Made by a program: the position numbers and the translations under genes. A stretch of DNA of 64,000 bases from Pleurocapsaceae cyanobacterium CSU_1_1 (lineage in GTDB: Bacteria; Cyanobacteriota; Cyanobacteriia; Cyanobacteriales; Xenococcaceae): positions 1 to 64,000 of the forward strand of contig JAAUOU010000010.1 of assembly GCA_012034765.1 (NCBI GenBank), in the 5' to 3' direction. Positions 1-8,036 of the stretch are shown here, piece after piece. Within the stretch, counting starts at the first letter, position 1. Each line of letters begins with the position of its first letter. The notes beneath the pieces are model-generated. The model ran no database searches, was not told where the DNA came from, and saw nothing but the letters and a program-made list of their open reading frames with translations.

Positions 1-71
1 AAGGGCTTGCCCGCATGTAGCTTCTTACCTAAAACGTGACCTTGTGTAAACCGCAAAACCCTGTCCAAAAT

Positions 72-311
72 TCATCCCGCCGACAGAGTCGGGGGTCTTC
101 TTTTGGAAGAAAGATAAAAACGATCGCGTCCCTGTTGTTTAGCTTGATACAGAGCAGCATCAGCAGCAGCGATCGCCGACTTTTGCTGTAATTCTTGACT
201 AGGGATTTGACAACTGATGCCCAAACTGATGGTAACGTATTGGCTGACTAATGATTGAGGGTGAGGAATTTGAAGTTTTTTTACTTCGGCGATCGCAGAT
301 TCGGCAAGCTA
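72..311 (-). pseudogene. GGDEF-domain C-terminal remnant
   Basis: Translating the minus strand gives about 79 codons with the typical end of a diguanylate cyclase GGDEF domain: a 'VTISLGIS' strand followed by 'AADAALYQAKQQGRDR', the helix that closes the fold. No start codon and no GGDEF signature loop or N-terminal half is present. The homology stops near 311, where the sequence becomes repeat-like DNA. Past the domain the frame runs into a GC-rich inverted repeat (CCCCCGACTCTGTCGGCGGG near 76-95) and stops at 72-74. I read this as a decayed fragment of a c-di-GMP synthase left by a rearrangement. It cannot be catalytic as it stands. Confidence 0.75.
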
Positions 312-869
312 AGAGCTAAAAGCTATATGCGAAGCGGTATCCTTTAGGACGAACTAACTAATTAACAACGGAGTCTATTCAACTGAAAACGGCTGTAAAT
401 GCGTAGCAGCTTATTTAGATAAGAACAGCTTTATTATAAAATTTTGATGAACGATCAATATTTTTTTGGCTATTTACTTAGACGAAGCATTTATTATTTT
501 TGTTCTAGCGAGTAAGATTAGCAATTATATTCAGCTTTTTAACCTAAATATGATAATAAAAATAGAATTGCAGTATTCTGTCGTAAACTAACCACAAGCT
601 ATTTAAACTCAAGTTAAATTATTCTAATATCTAAAGCCAAACAATATATATTGCTCGCAAAACCTATACTTTCTCTCAGTCAACTGAGATATATTTTTCC
701 TTGCCTTCCACCTCAAAACAATTCACTTTGTACCTGAATGATTTAAAAAGTAATAGATTAACTGTCAAAAAGCAACCTAGCCAAGGCATTATGACGTTGA
801 TTTAATTAAGACGGACAAAGGGTGAGCTTGCAGCCAAAGAGCAGCATTTAAACACAATTAACAACTAGT
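312..869. other. AT-rich non-coding region
   Basis: About 560 bases without a supportable gene. The left edge (around 322-352) has a 'GCGAAGCGGTATCCTTTAGG'-like stretch that resembles short dispersed repeats elsewhere in the window (around 33990). The rest is AT-rich and probably carries the promoter of the downstream motor operon. No clear promoter could be assigned. Confidence 0.5.
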
Positions 870-2309
870 ATGAATAAACTTAACCTTAAACCTAAAAAAT
901 CCCGCATCTCTCATCTCCAACGCCAGGAATTAGAAATTAATCCCTTGATCATGTTGCTAGCAGCAGCAGTTATTTTTCTGGTTAGTTATTTAATAGTTGG
1001 TCTGATCCCGCCTTTGAGAGCATCCTATATTGGTGTTTTATTATTTGAGAGAGGATTTGTTCAGTACCTTTCGATGGCGTTAGCTGCCATAGTGATTGCT
1101 ACTGCCGTCATGAAATTTGTGCTGTTGAGAAAAGAACATGAAGCCCTAAGAAAAATCTGGATCGCTGATCATATACCTTTAGATCGCCCTGATGCTCACG
1201 AAGTAGAATACTTTCAGGAACGACTGCTTAAAGACGGATGTTTAGTCGCTCTACGCTGTGGAAGAGTGCTTAGGGCTTATATTCAGAGTGGCGATCGCAC
1301 TGCTGCTAGCGAATTCGCTCTAGATGATTCTGCCTTTTATGCTACCAACTCAGAATCTTCCTATTCCTTTCCTCGTATTTTGGTTTGGGCAATTCCTTTA
1401 CTCGGATTTATTGGGACAGTAATTGGTATTAGTGGTGCGGTTAGTGGGTTTTCAGGATTTCTCGAAAATTCAGGAGACATAGAAGTAATCAAAAAAGGTA
1501 TCGGTACAGTTACCAATAGTCTAGGGGTAGCTTTTGACACTACTCTTCTAGCTTTATTTCTCAGTGTTTTAGTGATGATTCCTTTAGTGTTAGTAGAACG
1601 TTATGAGGCTAATCTTCTGTTGGGTATCGATGTCTTTATCAACGATAAATTGCTCCCCAGACTCACCAAGAAAAATGACCAACTAGACTCGATAGGCATC
1701 AATCAAGCAGTAGCAGGAGCAATTAAAGAATATTTTCCCAATCCTGAAGATCTTATCGATCCAGCTCATAGTTATGCTGAAAAAGCTTCAGAAAAGCTGT
1801 CTACAGGGTTTTTGAGTGAAGTTAGCAAAGTATATGGAATTAGTTCTCAGGTAGTTACTCAAATAGGAGATATTACAGAACAGGTAAATCGCGATCGCCA
1901 AGAATTTCTGACTTTCTTTGCTCAACAGCAAAAAACTAATCAACAATTAGTCCAGCAAATCAGATCGATTGCCACAGAAATCCGCAGTAAAAACCTGGCT
2001 GCTGCCGAAGATCTTAATGCTCAAACTCAAAATATTAGCCAACAGCTAGAAAAAGCAGCCCAAATTTTAGAAACGCGGATCGGCTCTTTAGAAGCTACCA
2101 CCCAAAAAATGTTAGATTTTCAAAGTATACAGCAGGGTTTAGAACGGAGTTTTGCTTCTTTGGAAAAAACGGCTCAACTAGAACATGTCTTATCAGGAGT
2201 CAAAGACAACCTTTCCCTAATGCAACCTCTGCTGCAACAGCTAAATAAACCTCGCCGCATCACCCTAGTCGAGCATGACCATGATCACAACTCTAGACGA
2301 CCAGAATAG
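870..2309 (+). CDS. MotA/TolQ/ExbB-like proton channel subunit with long coiled-coil tail
   Basis: The 479-residue membrane protein has four predicted membrane segments (about 25-48, 63-86, 168-192, 215-242). The last two carry the family signatures: 'IPLLGFIGTVIGI' in segment 3 and 'AFDTTLLALFLSVLVMIPL' in segment 4, the helices that line the ion path in ExbB, TolQ and MotA. The C-terminal half (about 290-470) is Gln/Glu/Lys/Ala-rich with heptad-like spacing, so a long cytoplasmic coiled coil is likely, as in the ZorA subunit of Zorya defence systems. Two ExbD-like genes follow at 26 and 45 base spacing, which indicates an operon encoding an inner-membrane proton-driven motor. The cargo or task is unknown. 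No ZorC, ZorD or ZorE, TonB, Pal or flagellar gene lies nearby, so I do not call it Zorya, Tol or Mot. The family is secure, the function is not. Confidence 0.85.
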   Translation: MNKLNLKPKKSRISHLQRQELEINPLIMLLAAAVIFLVSYLIVGLIPPLRASYIGVLLFERGFVQYLSMALAAIVIATAVMKFVLLRKEHEALRKIWIADHIPLDRPDAHEVEYFQERLLKDGCLVALRCGRVLRAYIQSGDRTAASEFALDDSAFYATNSESSYSFPRILVWAIPLLGFIGTVIGISGAVSGFSGFLENSGDIEVIKKGIGTVTNSLGVAFDTTLLALFLSVLVMIPLVLVERYEANLLLGIDVFINDKLLPRLTKKNDQLDSIGINQAVAGAIKEYFPNPEDLIDPAHSYAEKASEKLSTGFLSEVSKVYGISSQVVTQIGDITEQVNRDRQEFLTFFAQQQKTNQQLVQQIRSIATEIRSKNLAAAEDLNAQTQNISQQLEKAAQILETRIGSLEATTQKMLDFQSIQQGLERSFASLEKTAQLEHVLSGVKDNLSLMQPLLQQLNKPRRITLVEHDHDHNSRRPE

Positions 2310-2335
2310 AATTTTTTACCTAGCCTGACTTAACC

Positions 2336-2812
2336 ATGTCCAGACGTTTTATATCTCGCAAACAGAAAACAGAGGTCGAACTGTTTCCTTTTCTTTCTGT
2401 CCTCGCCTGTACTATTGGGACGCTAGTTCTACTGATTGTTGTCTTAACTACCCAAGCTCTCAAACCCCAAGAAGCCGTGGTCGTTGCCAAAACTGAGGCT
2501 AAAACTGATAAAAATAGCAAAGGAGCTAACCAGAATAAAACTCCTGTCTATATCGAGGCTCGTGAAGATGGTTTTATTTTGCACCCTAGTAAAAAGTTTG
2601 CCCCAAGAACAGATTTGTATGATGAAAAATCGGCTTTGAGAAAGACTATTGCTAATCTCAAGACGAATAAAAACCAGCAATATCTAATTTTAATTCTTCG
2701 TCCCGACGGTTTAGAAATGTTTGACAAAGCTCGCCAGTTGGTGCAAGGAGAGGGAATAGATATAGGCTATGAACCTCTAGAGTATGGTTTAGAGCTTAAG
2801 ATTGAAAGTTAA
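2336..2812 (+). CDS. ExbD/TolR-like subunit lacking the membrane Asp
   Basis: The 158-residue protein has a short basic N-terminus, one membrane helix (about 16-40) and a C-terminal domain. The helix begins 'ELFPFLSVLACTIGTLVLL', which matches the ExbD/TolR pattern P-F-I-D-V-L, but the proton-carrying Asp is Ser at residue 21. The C-terminal domain ends with 'LRPDGLEMFDKAR' and 'GIDIGYEPLEYG'. The next gene's product has the same motifs, so the two are paralogues with different roles. It lies 26 bases after the ExbB-like gene and 45 before the second ExbD-like gene. In known ExbD and TolR the Asp is essential for proton use, so I infer this is a structural partner in a heterodimer. Confidence 0.8.
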   Translation: MSRRFISRKQKTEVELFPFLSVLACTIGTLVLLIVVLTTQALKPQEAVVVAKTEAKTDKNSKGANQNKTPVYIEAREDGFILHPSKKFAPRTDLYDEKSALRKTIANLKTNKNQQYLILILRPDGLEMFDKARQLVQGEGIDIGYEPLEYGLELKIES

Positions 2813-2857
2813 ACATAAGCAAATTTTAAAATATATTTAATTAGATATATGTAACTC

Positions 2858-3568
2858 ATGAGAACCAGAACCAGACGCAGAATGCCTCATAATGGTCAAA
2901 ATTTAGACTCTTTTTTAGATGTTTTGACTAACACCGTAGGCGTATTAATATTTGTCAGTATATTTGCTAGTTTAATTGCGACAGGAGGAGGTAGGCCTAA
3001 AAGCCGTGTCACCATTCAAACTCCGCTTTCTTCCCCGACAAACAAAGAAGCATTGTGGTTTGAAATCCGCAATAAGAAAGTAAGTAACCTAGATTTACGT
3101 CAAGTGAGAGCTAAAGAGCTAGATTTATCAGGTAGTTTACCTAACTGTAACAAGCCGACTAGTAGCGACTCTCTTGGTCTGGGCAATTATCAATCTTGCT
3201 TATTGAGTATTCTGGGTCGTCAAAGTAACTTTAGAGTCGATACCGCTAACTATCGAGTAAGAACAGTAGACCAGGGAGTCTCATTACTGTTTGAACCCCT
3301 ATCCGCAAATATTGGCGAGACTACTACTCAATTAGGGGGAGCAAACTCTGCTTATCAGCAGGTCTTATCAAAGTTTAATCCCCAAAAAGACTATTTAGTA
3401 TTTATTGTCAGACCAGATAGTTTTGAGGCGTTTCGTAACGCTAGAAAAAAAGCTTGGGAAGCAGGGTATGAAGTTGGTTGGGAGCCTATTGACCAAGATA
3501 CGCCAATTAAAATCAGGACGATTATTGGTTCAGAGCTTCCAGGCGGGAGGTCAATTGGCGTACAGTAG
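2858..3568 (+). CDS. ExbD/TolR-like subunit with conserved membrane Asp
   Basis: The 236-residue protein has a basic N-terminus (RTRTRRR) and one membrane helix with 'SFLDVLTNTVGVLIFV'. Asp21 sits where ExbD and TolR carry the proton-accepting Asp. It aligns column for column with the preceding protein (F19, L20, D/S21, V22, L23, T26, G28, L30). A longer periplasmic region follows, ending in the shared motif 'VRPDSFEAFRNARKKA' and 'GYEVGWEPID'. It is the third gene of the unit, and I infer it supplies the functional proton site to a 5:2-type motor with a mixed stalk. No peptidoglycan-binding OmpA domain is seen, unlike MotB or ZorB. Confidence 0.82.
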   Translation: MRTRTRRRMPHNGQNLDSFLDVLTNTVGVLIFVSIFASLIATGGGRPKSRVTIQTPLSSPTNKEALWFEIRNKKVSNLDLRQVRAKELDLSGSLPNCNKPTSSDSLGLGNYQSCLLSILGRQSNFRVDTANYRVRTVDQGVSLLFEPLSANIGETTTQLGGANSAYQQVLSKFNPQKDYLVFIVRPDSFEAFRNARKKAWEAGYEVGWEPIDQDTPIKIRTIIGSELPGGRSIGVQ

Positions 3569-3643
3569 TATTAAACAAGATGGTAATAAAAAGTAAGTGT
3601 AGTTTGAGCAATTACGATTATTTTATTTTAATTTATTTTAATT

Positions 3644-3871
3644 ATGAAATCTTTTACCAGTTTATTAAGCTCACTAATTCTCGCGATTTTGGTAGTGGCG
3701 ATCGCCATTTTCTCAATCCAAAATATTCAGGATGTGTCCCTTAAGTTTCTTACCTTCGAGTCAATTACTATTCCTGTTGGCGTGTTATTAGCTCTTTGTA
3801 GTGCGATCGGCATTATTTTAGGTGCATTAATCCCGATTCTGTTTTCTCGCCGAAAAACTCGTAGAGGCTAG
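3644..3871 (+). CDS. LapA-domain (DUF1049) small membrane protein
   Basis: The 75-residue protein has two membrane helices (about 7-27 and 42-68) separated by 'NIQDVSLKFLTFESITIPVG', the pattern of the lipopolysaccharide assembly protein A (DUF1049) family. It ends in a basic tail (RRKTRRG). Family members are small inner-membrane proteins. In proteobacteria LapA is linked to LPS assembly, while the cyanobacterial role is not established. The stop codon lies 11 bases from the convergent end of the DinG-like gene. Confidence 0.8.
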   Translation: MKSFTSLLSSLILAILVVAIAIFSIQNIQDVSLKFLTFESITIPVGVLLALCSAIGIILGALIPILFSRRKTRRG

Positions 3872-3882
3872 TAGCGCTTCTC

Positions 3883-5445
3883 TTAAGAATCAGGATAACC
3901 AAACCAGGTGGGGTCGATATAATTAATCCGAGCGCAGGGTTCGAGAGCAGATAAGATAGTTTTGCCGTAGCTGCGGAAATTAACCCGATTATCTAAAAGA
4001 GCAACAATACTTTGGGATTCTCTCAGGGGAACAGTAGTCTGTTCTAGAGTTTTTAAGGCAGCAGGCAACAAATATAGCCTAAACCAGTCTTGACGCTGAT
4101 CTTTGTAATACTTAACTAAATTAGCTACGAGTGGATTCTCTAGAGAGGGAATTGGTAAAGTGGCAATAATCAGTAGCCTGGGAATTGGTAAAAATTCTTG
4201 ATGTTGGTTCCAAAATGACCAACCACAGATCAAAATACTATCATCCAACACCTTAGTTTTTTCTACCTTAACCCTAGAGCCAAATTCCCCAGCCAAGACA
4301 GACCCAACTTGTCCTTGAAGGGGTACATCATCAGCAATGACGACAATCAGACGTTTGATGCTGCTGCTGAGTCCCACTAGCAGTAAACTTTCAGCTAAAA
4401 ATGATTGCTGAAAGTCGCGAGAATTGGGCATAGGAAAGCGATCGGGCAAATAAAGTTGAATATGATTGTTTTGTCGATTAGGAGTAAATTTAAGGGTCAG
4501 AATCTCGAAATTTAAGCCAACTCTTTGGCGATAAGTCGTTGCTTCTGCTTCGGTATCCAAAAAGCTGCCAATGACTACTACAGGCTGCTGTTGCCAAATG
4601 GAGCTAAGTTGCTTACTGACTCTGGCTGGCGCAAGATTAATCGTCAGCGAACCCCGATCGCGATCGCGAGCAATCCAAGATATATTGGACTTATCAGCCT
4701 GCTGTTGCCAGAACTGAGCAAATTTACCATTTAAGATCTGTTGCTGATTCAAGGTTTCGCAGAGGCGGTTAATTAACTCTAATTCTGAGGCGAGCAAGAC
4801 ATAGTTACGATAGGGATTTTCAGGACGAGCAAAAATTGACTTAGTTAGCTTGATTCTGGTATTACGAATTAACTCTTGAGCCTGGGGCGTAGACTGTAGT
4901 AGGGCATTCCAATCTCCTGCGGTAATGCTAATGGTTAACAACTGTCGAGTCCATTCTTCTAGATTATCGGCGCGATCGATAATAGTGGGAATATTCGCGG
5001 GAAACTTATCTTGAGATCCTAAGCGATCGCTCAACCAGCTTTGAGGGGAAGTAAATAACAGTTGATCGCCCACTTGCCAGCGATCGCCACTACGTACTTT
5101 TTTATTATTCCCCAGCCATTGCTGTAGCTTGGGAATTTCCGTCTCTAGCAGATATTGTTGAGTAGCGCTGGGGGCAATGACAATTACTGACCAGTCTCCT
5201 AATAAGATCGGCGTAAGATAGCTCAAACAATATTTACTAACACTGCTGCCTGTCTGCATTAAGGCAGGACGACCCAAGCGTAAAGCGCGGGAAATAAGGC
5301 GCGCCATCGTCAGATGATGAGGAAAATTTCGATTTCCATGCTGGCGCAAAAAATCGCGCAGGGAAGAATGAACATCTGCTTCGATCACGTTAATCTTGTC
5401 TGCTGAAAAAGAACCACGGTGTTTCTGTAAATTAGCTTGTTTCAA
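3883..5445 (-). CDS. DinG/XPD-like helicase-related protein with degenerate ATPase motifs
   Basis: The protein is up to 520 residues. The frame opens with TTG at 5445, but GTG at 5391 gives 'MIEADVHSSLRDFLRQHG', which looks like the natural start. The layout follows superfamily 2 DinG helicases: the Walker A region reads 'MQTGSSVSKYCLSY' (no GKT/GKS), the DEAH position reads 'IIDRADN', and the C-terminal lobe has 'ILICGWSFWNQHQEFLPIPRLLIIATLPIP', which mirrors the DinG 'FWEGVD...KLPF' block. The QxxGRxIR finger is not recognisable. It may therefore bind DNA or protein without normal ATP hydrolysis. It is convergent with the LapA-like gene and lies head to tail after the HtrA gene. Confidence 0.7.
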   Translation of the reverse strand: MKQANLQKHRGSFSADKINVIEADVHSSLRDFLRQHGNRNFPHHLTMARLISRALRLGRPALMQTGSSVSKYCLSYLTPILLGDWSVIVIAPSATQQYLLETEIPKLQQWLGNNKKVRSGDRWQVGDQLLFTSPQSWLSDRLGSQDKFPANIPTIIDRADNLEEWTRQLLTISITAGDWNALLQSTPQAQELIRNTRIKLTKSIFARPENPYRNYVLLASELELINRLCETLNQQQILNGKFAQFWQQQADKSNISWIARDRDRGSLTINLAPARVSKQLSSIWQQQPVVVIGSFLDTEAEATTYRQRVGLNFEILTLKFTPNRQNNHIQLYLPDRFPMPNSRDFQQSFLAESLLLVGLSSSIKRLIVVIADDVPLQGQVGSVLAGEFGSRVKVEKTKVLDDSILICGWSFWNQHQEFLPIPRLLIIATLPIPSLENPLVANLVKYYKDQRQDWFRLYLLPAALKTLEQTTVPLRESQSIVALLDNRVNFRSYGKTILSALEPCARINYIDPTWFGYPDS

Positions 5446-5549
5446 ATAGATGAAATAGGTTTCCTTTGCTAATCATAAACAACCGTCGCACCAGTTCCAA
5501 TTACTTTTTGCTCTTGGCTATATTTTTTAGCTATATTTTGACGCTTAAT

Positions 5550-6758
5550 TTACCCATCTTCTTGAGCTTGATCTTGAGGAAAAGCACCAGGCTTCACTTT
5601 AAGAGTCTTAGCTTGACCATTCCTAATAATTTTTACTGGCAATTCTGCTCCAATTTCACTTGCATCCACCTGTTCCTGTACTTGAAGAGAAGTTGTCACG
5701 CCTAGATTGCCGATCTGACTAATGACATCTCCTGGCTGAAAGCCACTCTTAGCAGCAGGAGAACCAGGAATTACTTTAACCACCAAAACTCCCTCTGACT
5801 GAGCAATTTTAAAGTCAAATTCCTGGGTAGAATTAATTTCCGTTTTAGTTTCTTGGTTGAGATTAATCATCTGCACCCCCAAGTAGGGATGGTCTGCCTG
5901 TCCTTTAGTAAATAGCTGATTGGCAATTCTTTGGACTGTTTCAATGGGGATGGCAAAACCTAACCCCTCCGCATCAGCGCGAATCGCTGTGTTGATGCCA
6001 ATGACCTCTCCTTGAGAGTTAAGCAATGGCCCGCCTGAATTACCAGGATTGATCGCTGCATCCGTTTGAATAAATCTTACCCGCTTGTCAGGAACTCCAA
6101 CTTGAGAACTAGAACGATCTAAGGCGCTAATGATACCTACTGTGACGGTATTGTCTAATCCTAAAGGATTACCGATCGCGATCGCCCATTCTCCAGGAGT
6201 CAAATTTTCAGCATTGCCGAAGTTAACAATGGGAAGATCTTTTGCTTCAATTTTAATCACCGCTACATCGGTAAAAGAATCTGTTCCTAAAACTTTGCCT
6301 TGATAGCTAGTACCATCTTTGAGGGTGACCTGAACTTTTTTGGCACCATTGACTACGTGAGCATTAGTAATTAGACGACCATCTGAGGCAATTATAAAGC
6401 CTGAACCCGTTCCCCGTTCAATTCGGTCTGGCTGATTCTGGGAGTTTTGCCTCTCTTGATTGTCGAAAAAACGTCGCCACGGACTGTTTAATTTTCCAGG
6501 TAAAGTGGCAGAAATCTGGCGAGAAGCATCAATTCTCACCACGGCAGGACTCACTTTTTGTACCGCAGTCGCAATAAAATTAACATGGCGATCGCTACTT
6601 GTAAAAGTACTAGGGGGAAGCGGAATTGCTGCGGTCGATACTTTAGCCTGCTGTACTGGTGTTGAGCGTTGGGCATGATAATTTCCCCAAAAACCTAAAC
6701 CAGTGCCAATACCAAATATACCTATATAAATACCTAGCCTGTGAGAAAAGAATTTCAT
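5550..6758 (-). CDS. htrA: HtrA/HhoA-type serine protease
   Basis: The 402-residue protein begins with an uncleaved signal anchor (residues 8-25), then a trypsin-like domain and one C-terminal PDZ domain (about 290-385). The catalytic triad is visible: His134 in 'ITNAHVV', Asp164 in 'FTDVAVI' and Ser241 in 'NPGNSGGP'. One PDZ domain and a membrane anchor are typical of the cyanobacterial HhoA/HhoB/HtrA group, which degrades or refolds damaged envelope and thylakoid-lumen proteins during heat, light and redox stress. Which of the three cyanobacterial paralogues it is cannot be fixed here. It is followed at about 100 bases by the DinG-like gene on the same strand. Confidence 0.93.
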   Translation of the reverse strand: MKFFSHRLGIYIGIFGIGTGLGFWGNYHAQRSTPVQQAKVSTAAIPLPPSTFTSSDRHVNFIATAVQKVSPAVVRIDASRQISATLPGKLNSPWRRFFDNQERQNSQNQPDRIERGTGSGFIIASDGRLITNAHVVNGAKKVQVTLKDGTSYQGKVLGTDSFTDVAVIKIEAKDLPIVNFGNAENLTPGEWAIAIGNPLGLDNTVTVGIISALDRSSSQVGVPDKRVRFIQTDAAINPGNSGGPLLNSQGEVIGINTAIRADAEGLGFAIPIETVQRIANQLFTKGQADHPYLGVQMINLNQETKTEINSTQEFDFKIAQSEGVLVVKVIPGSPAAKSGFQPGDVISQIGNLGVTTSLQVQEQVDASEIGAELPVKIIRNGQAKTLKVKPGAFPQDQAQEDG

Positions 6759-6883
6759 ATTATTTATTGATGCGGGGTTGATTCCCTAATCACAATTATT
6801 ACAGACAAAAATCAATAAAGTTTTCTTAATCTCAAATCAGGCTCAATAACCCGATTTATTTTCCAGGTTAATCTAGAAGTTGA

Positions 6884-7471
6884 CTATTTATCATCAGAAT
6901 TAGCCGAAATTAAAGTTTTGATTGTTTTTACCTGGGTTGTATATCGATCATCACTCATGACAGGATTAAGGAGATCTGTAGAAATAGGCTCAATTAAGTC
7001 AATCCACGATTTGCATCCACTATAGGCATCGTCATAAGGAATACTTGTGGGTGTCGGCAAACGATAGACTTTTAATAACAGCACCAGTAATGGTCTTTGA
7101 GGTTGCCATTTAAGGCGATCGCCAATCATCTGTTCATGCCAAATATGATATGGTTGCAATGCTGTAATCTGCTCTTTATTGGCGATCGGCACAACATCGG
7201 TAATTTCGGCGCAGCTTTGAATGCTCACTGTCTGAGGATGCCACCCAGACTCTACTGAAGTTACTTTAGCAGCATATTCTGATTTAAGTAGATGAGGTTG
7301 TTGGTGTTCATAAGTTGGATAGAGCCAGACAAAAGGTTGCTGAACTTGAAAACCTGCCTCACGAATACCACCTTTGCGCAACAGCACAATTGTCTCTCCC
7401 TTACTCAAAGCCTCAACGGCGATCGCCCATTCTTTTAATGCGTGTTCGAGCTTCTGGCTGACTAATACCAT
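6884..7471 (-). CDS. DUF1802 family protein
   Basis: The 195-residue protein opens with 'ALKEWAIAVEALSKGETIVLLRKGGI' and contains 'FWLYPTYEHQ'-like text (actual 'FVWLYPTYEHQQPHLLK') and 'LLLKVYRLPTPTSIPYDDAYSGCKSW'. These are features of DUF1802, a family common in cyanobacteria with no known biochemical role. No membrane segment or catalytic motif is evident. It starts 47 bases after the CheW gene at the end of the chemosensory operon and could be cotranscribed with it. That link may only be positional. Confidence 0.8.
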   Translation of the reverse strand: MVLVSQKLEHALKEWAIAVEALSKGETIVLLRKGGIREAGFQVQQPFVWLYPTYEHQQPHLLKSEYAAKVTSVESGWHPQTVSIQSCAEITDVVPIANKEQITALQPYHIWHEQMIGDRLKWQPQRPLLVLLLKVYRLPTPTSIPYDDAYSGCKSWIDLIEPISTDLLNPVMSDDRYTTQVKTIKTLISANSDDK

Positions 7472-7518
7472 AGCTAATTTTTATACATTAATAATCTGTA
7501 TTCTCTATCTATTCTTAA

Positions 7519-8025
7519 CTATACAAGACGAGTCAGATCTAAAATAAAAATTGTTTTGACAGCATCTTTTTGAGAAATTACTGTAACGTGGCTAGCAATT
7601 TCTAAGGTATCCGCACGACGATAAGTATCAGGTATTAAACGAATCTGCTCTAAAGAAACATCCATCAGAGTTGGTGCTTGGGACACAGCAATTCCCAGGG
7701 GTTCATCGATAATATTTTTACTAATAATCAAGTAGCCTGGGGATTCAGACTGAGTTAGGCTAATACCAAACAACTTTTGATGCAAATCGACTATGGCAAT
7801 TTCTTGTTCGGGAAAATGAGCTAGATTAACATGGCTCAAGCCACTACCATAAACCTCCATTTGTTTAACTACTTTCTGTACTTGAAGTATTGGTAAAGCT
7901 AGGGTTAGCTTACCCATCTCAAATACTAAAAGCTTAATTGACCTATTACTTTGAACAGCGGTGTTAAAACTCGAATCAACGATTAAATTACTCATAATTT
8001 GACTACTAAGAAATTTATTTGGCAC
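7519..8025 (-). CDS. CheW-like adaptor (second in operon)
   Basis: This is a 158-168 residue CheW-domain protein. The frame opens with GTG at 8025, while ATG at 7995 gives 'MSNLIVDSSF'; neither has a strong ribosome site, and the ATG is preferred. The core has 'LVFEMGKLTLALPILQVQKVVK' and 'EIAIVDLHQKLFGI', which match the two beta-barrel halves of CheW. CheW proteins bridge chemoreceptors and CheA. It follows the CheA-like gene by 11-41 bases. A second CheW-like gene lies near the operon start, so this one may serve a separate receptor set or tune the array. Confidence 0.8.
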   Translation of the reverse strand: MPNKFLSSQIMSNLIVDSSFNTAVQSNRSIKLLVFEMGKLTLALPILQVQKVVKQMEVYGSGLSHVNLAHFPEQEIAIVDLHQKLFGISLTQSESPGYLIISKNIIDEPLGIAVSQAPTLMDVSLEQIRLIPDTYRRADTLEIASHVTVISQKDAVKTIFILDLTRLV

Positions 8026-8036
8026 GACTACTTAAA

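Noticed and set aside
870-3568. Zorya anti-phage system
   Set aside because: The channel subunit resembles ZorA in its tail, but no ZorC, ZorD or ZorE is near, and the two ExbD-like proteins lack the peptidoglycan-binding domain of ZorB.
3405-3596. 63-residue ORF overlapping the second ExbD-like gene
   Set aside because: It lies in another frame of a strongly supported gene and shows no family pattern.
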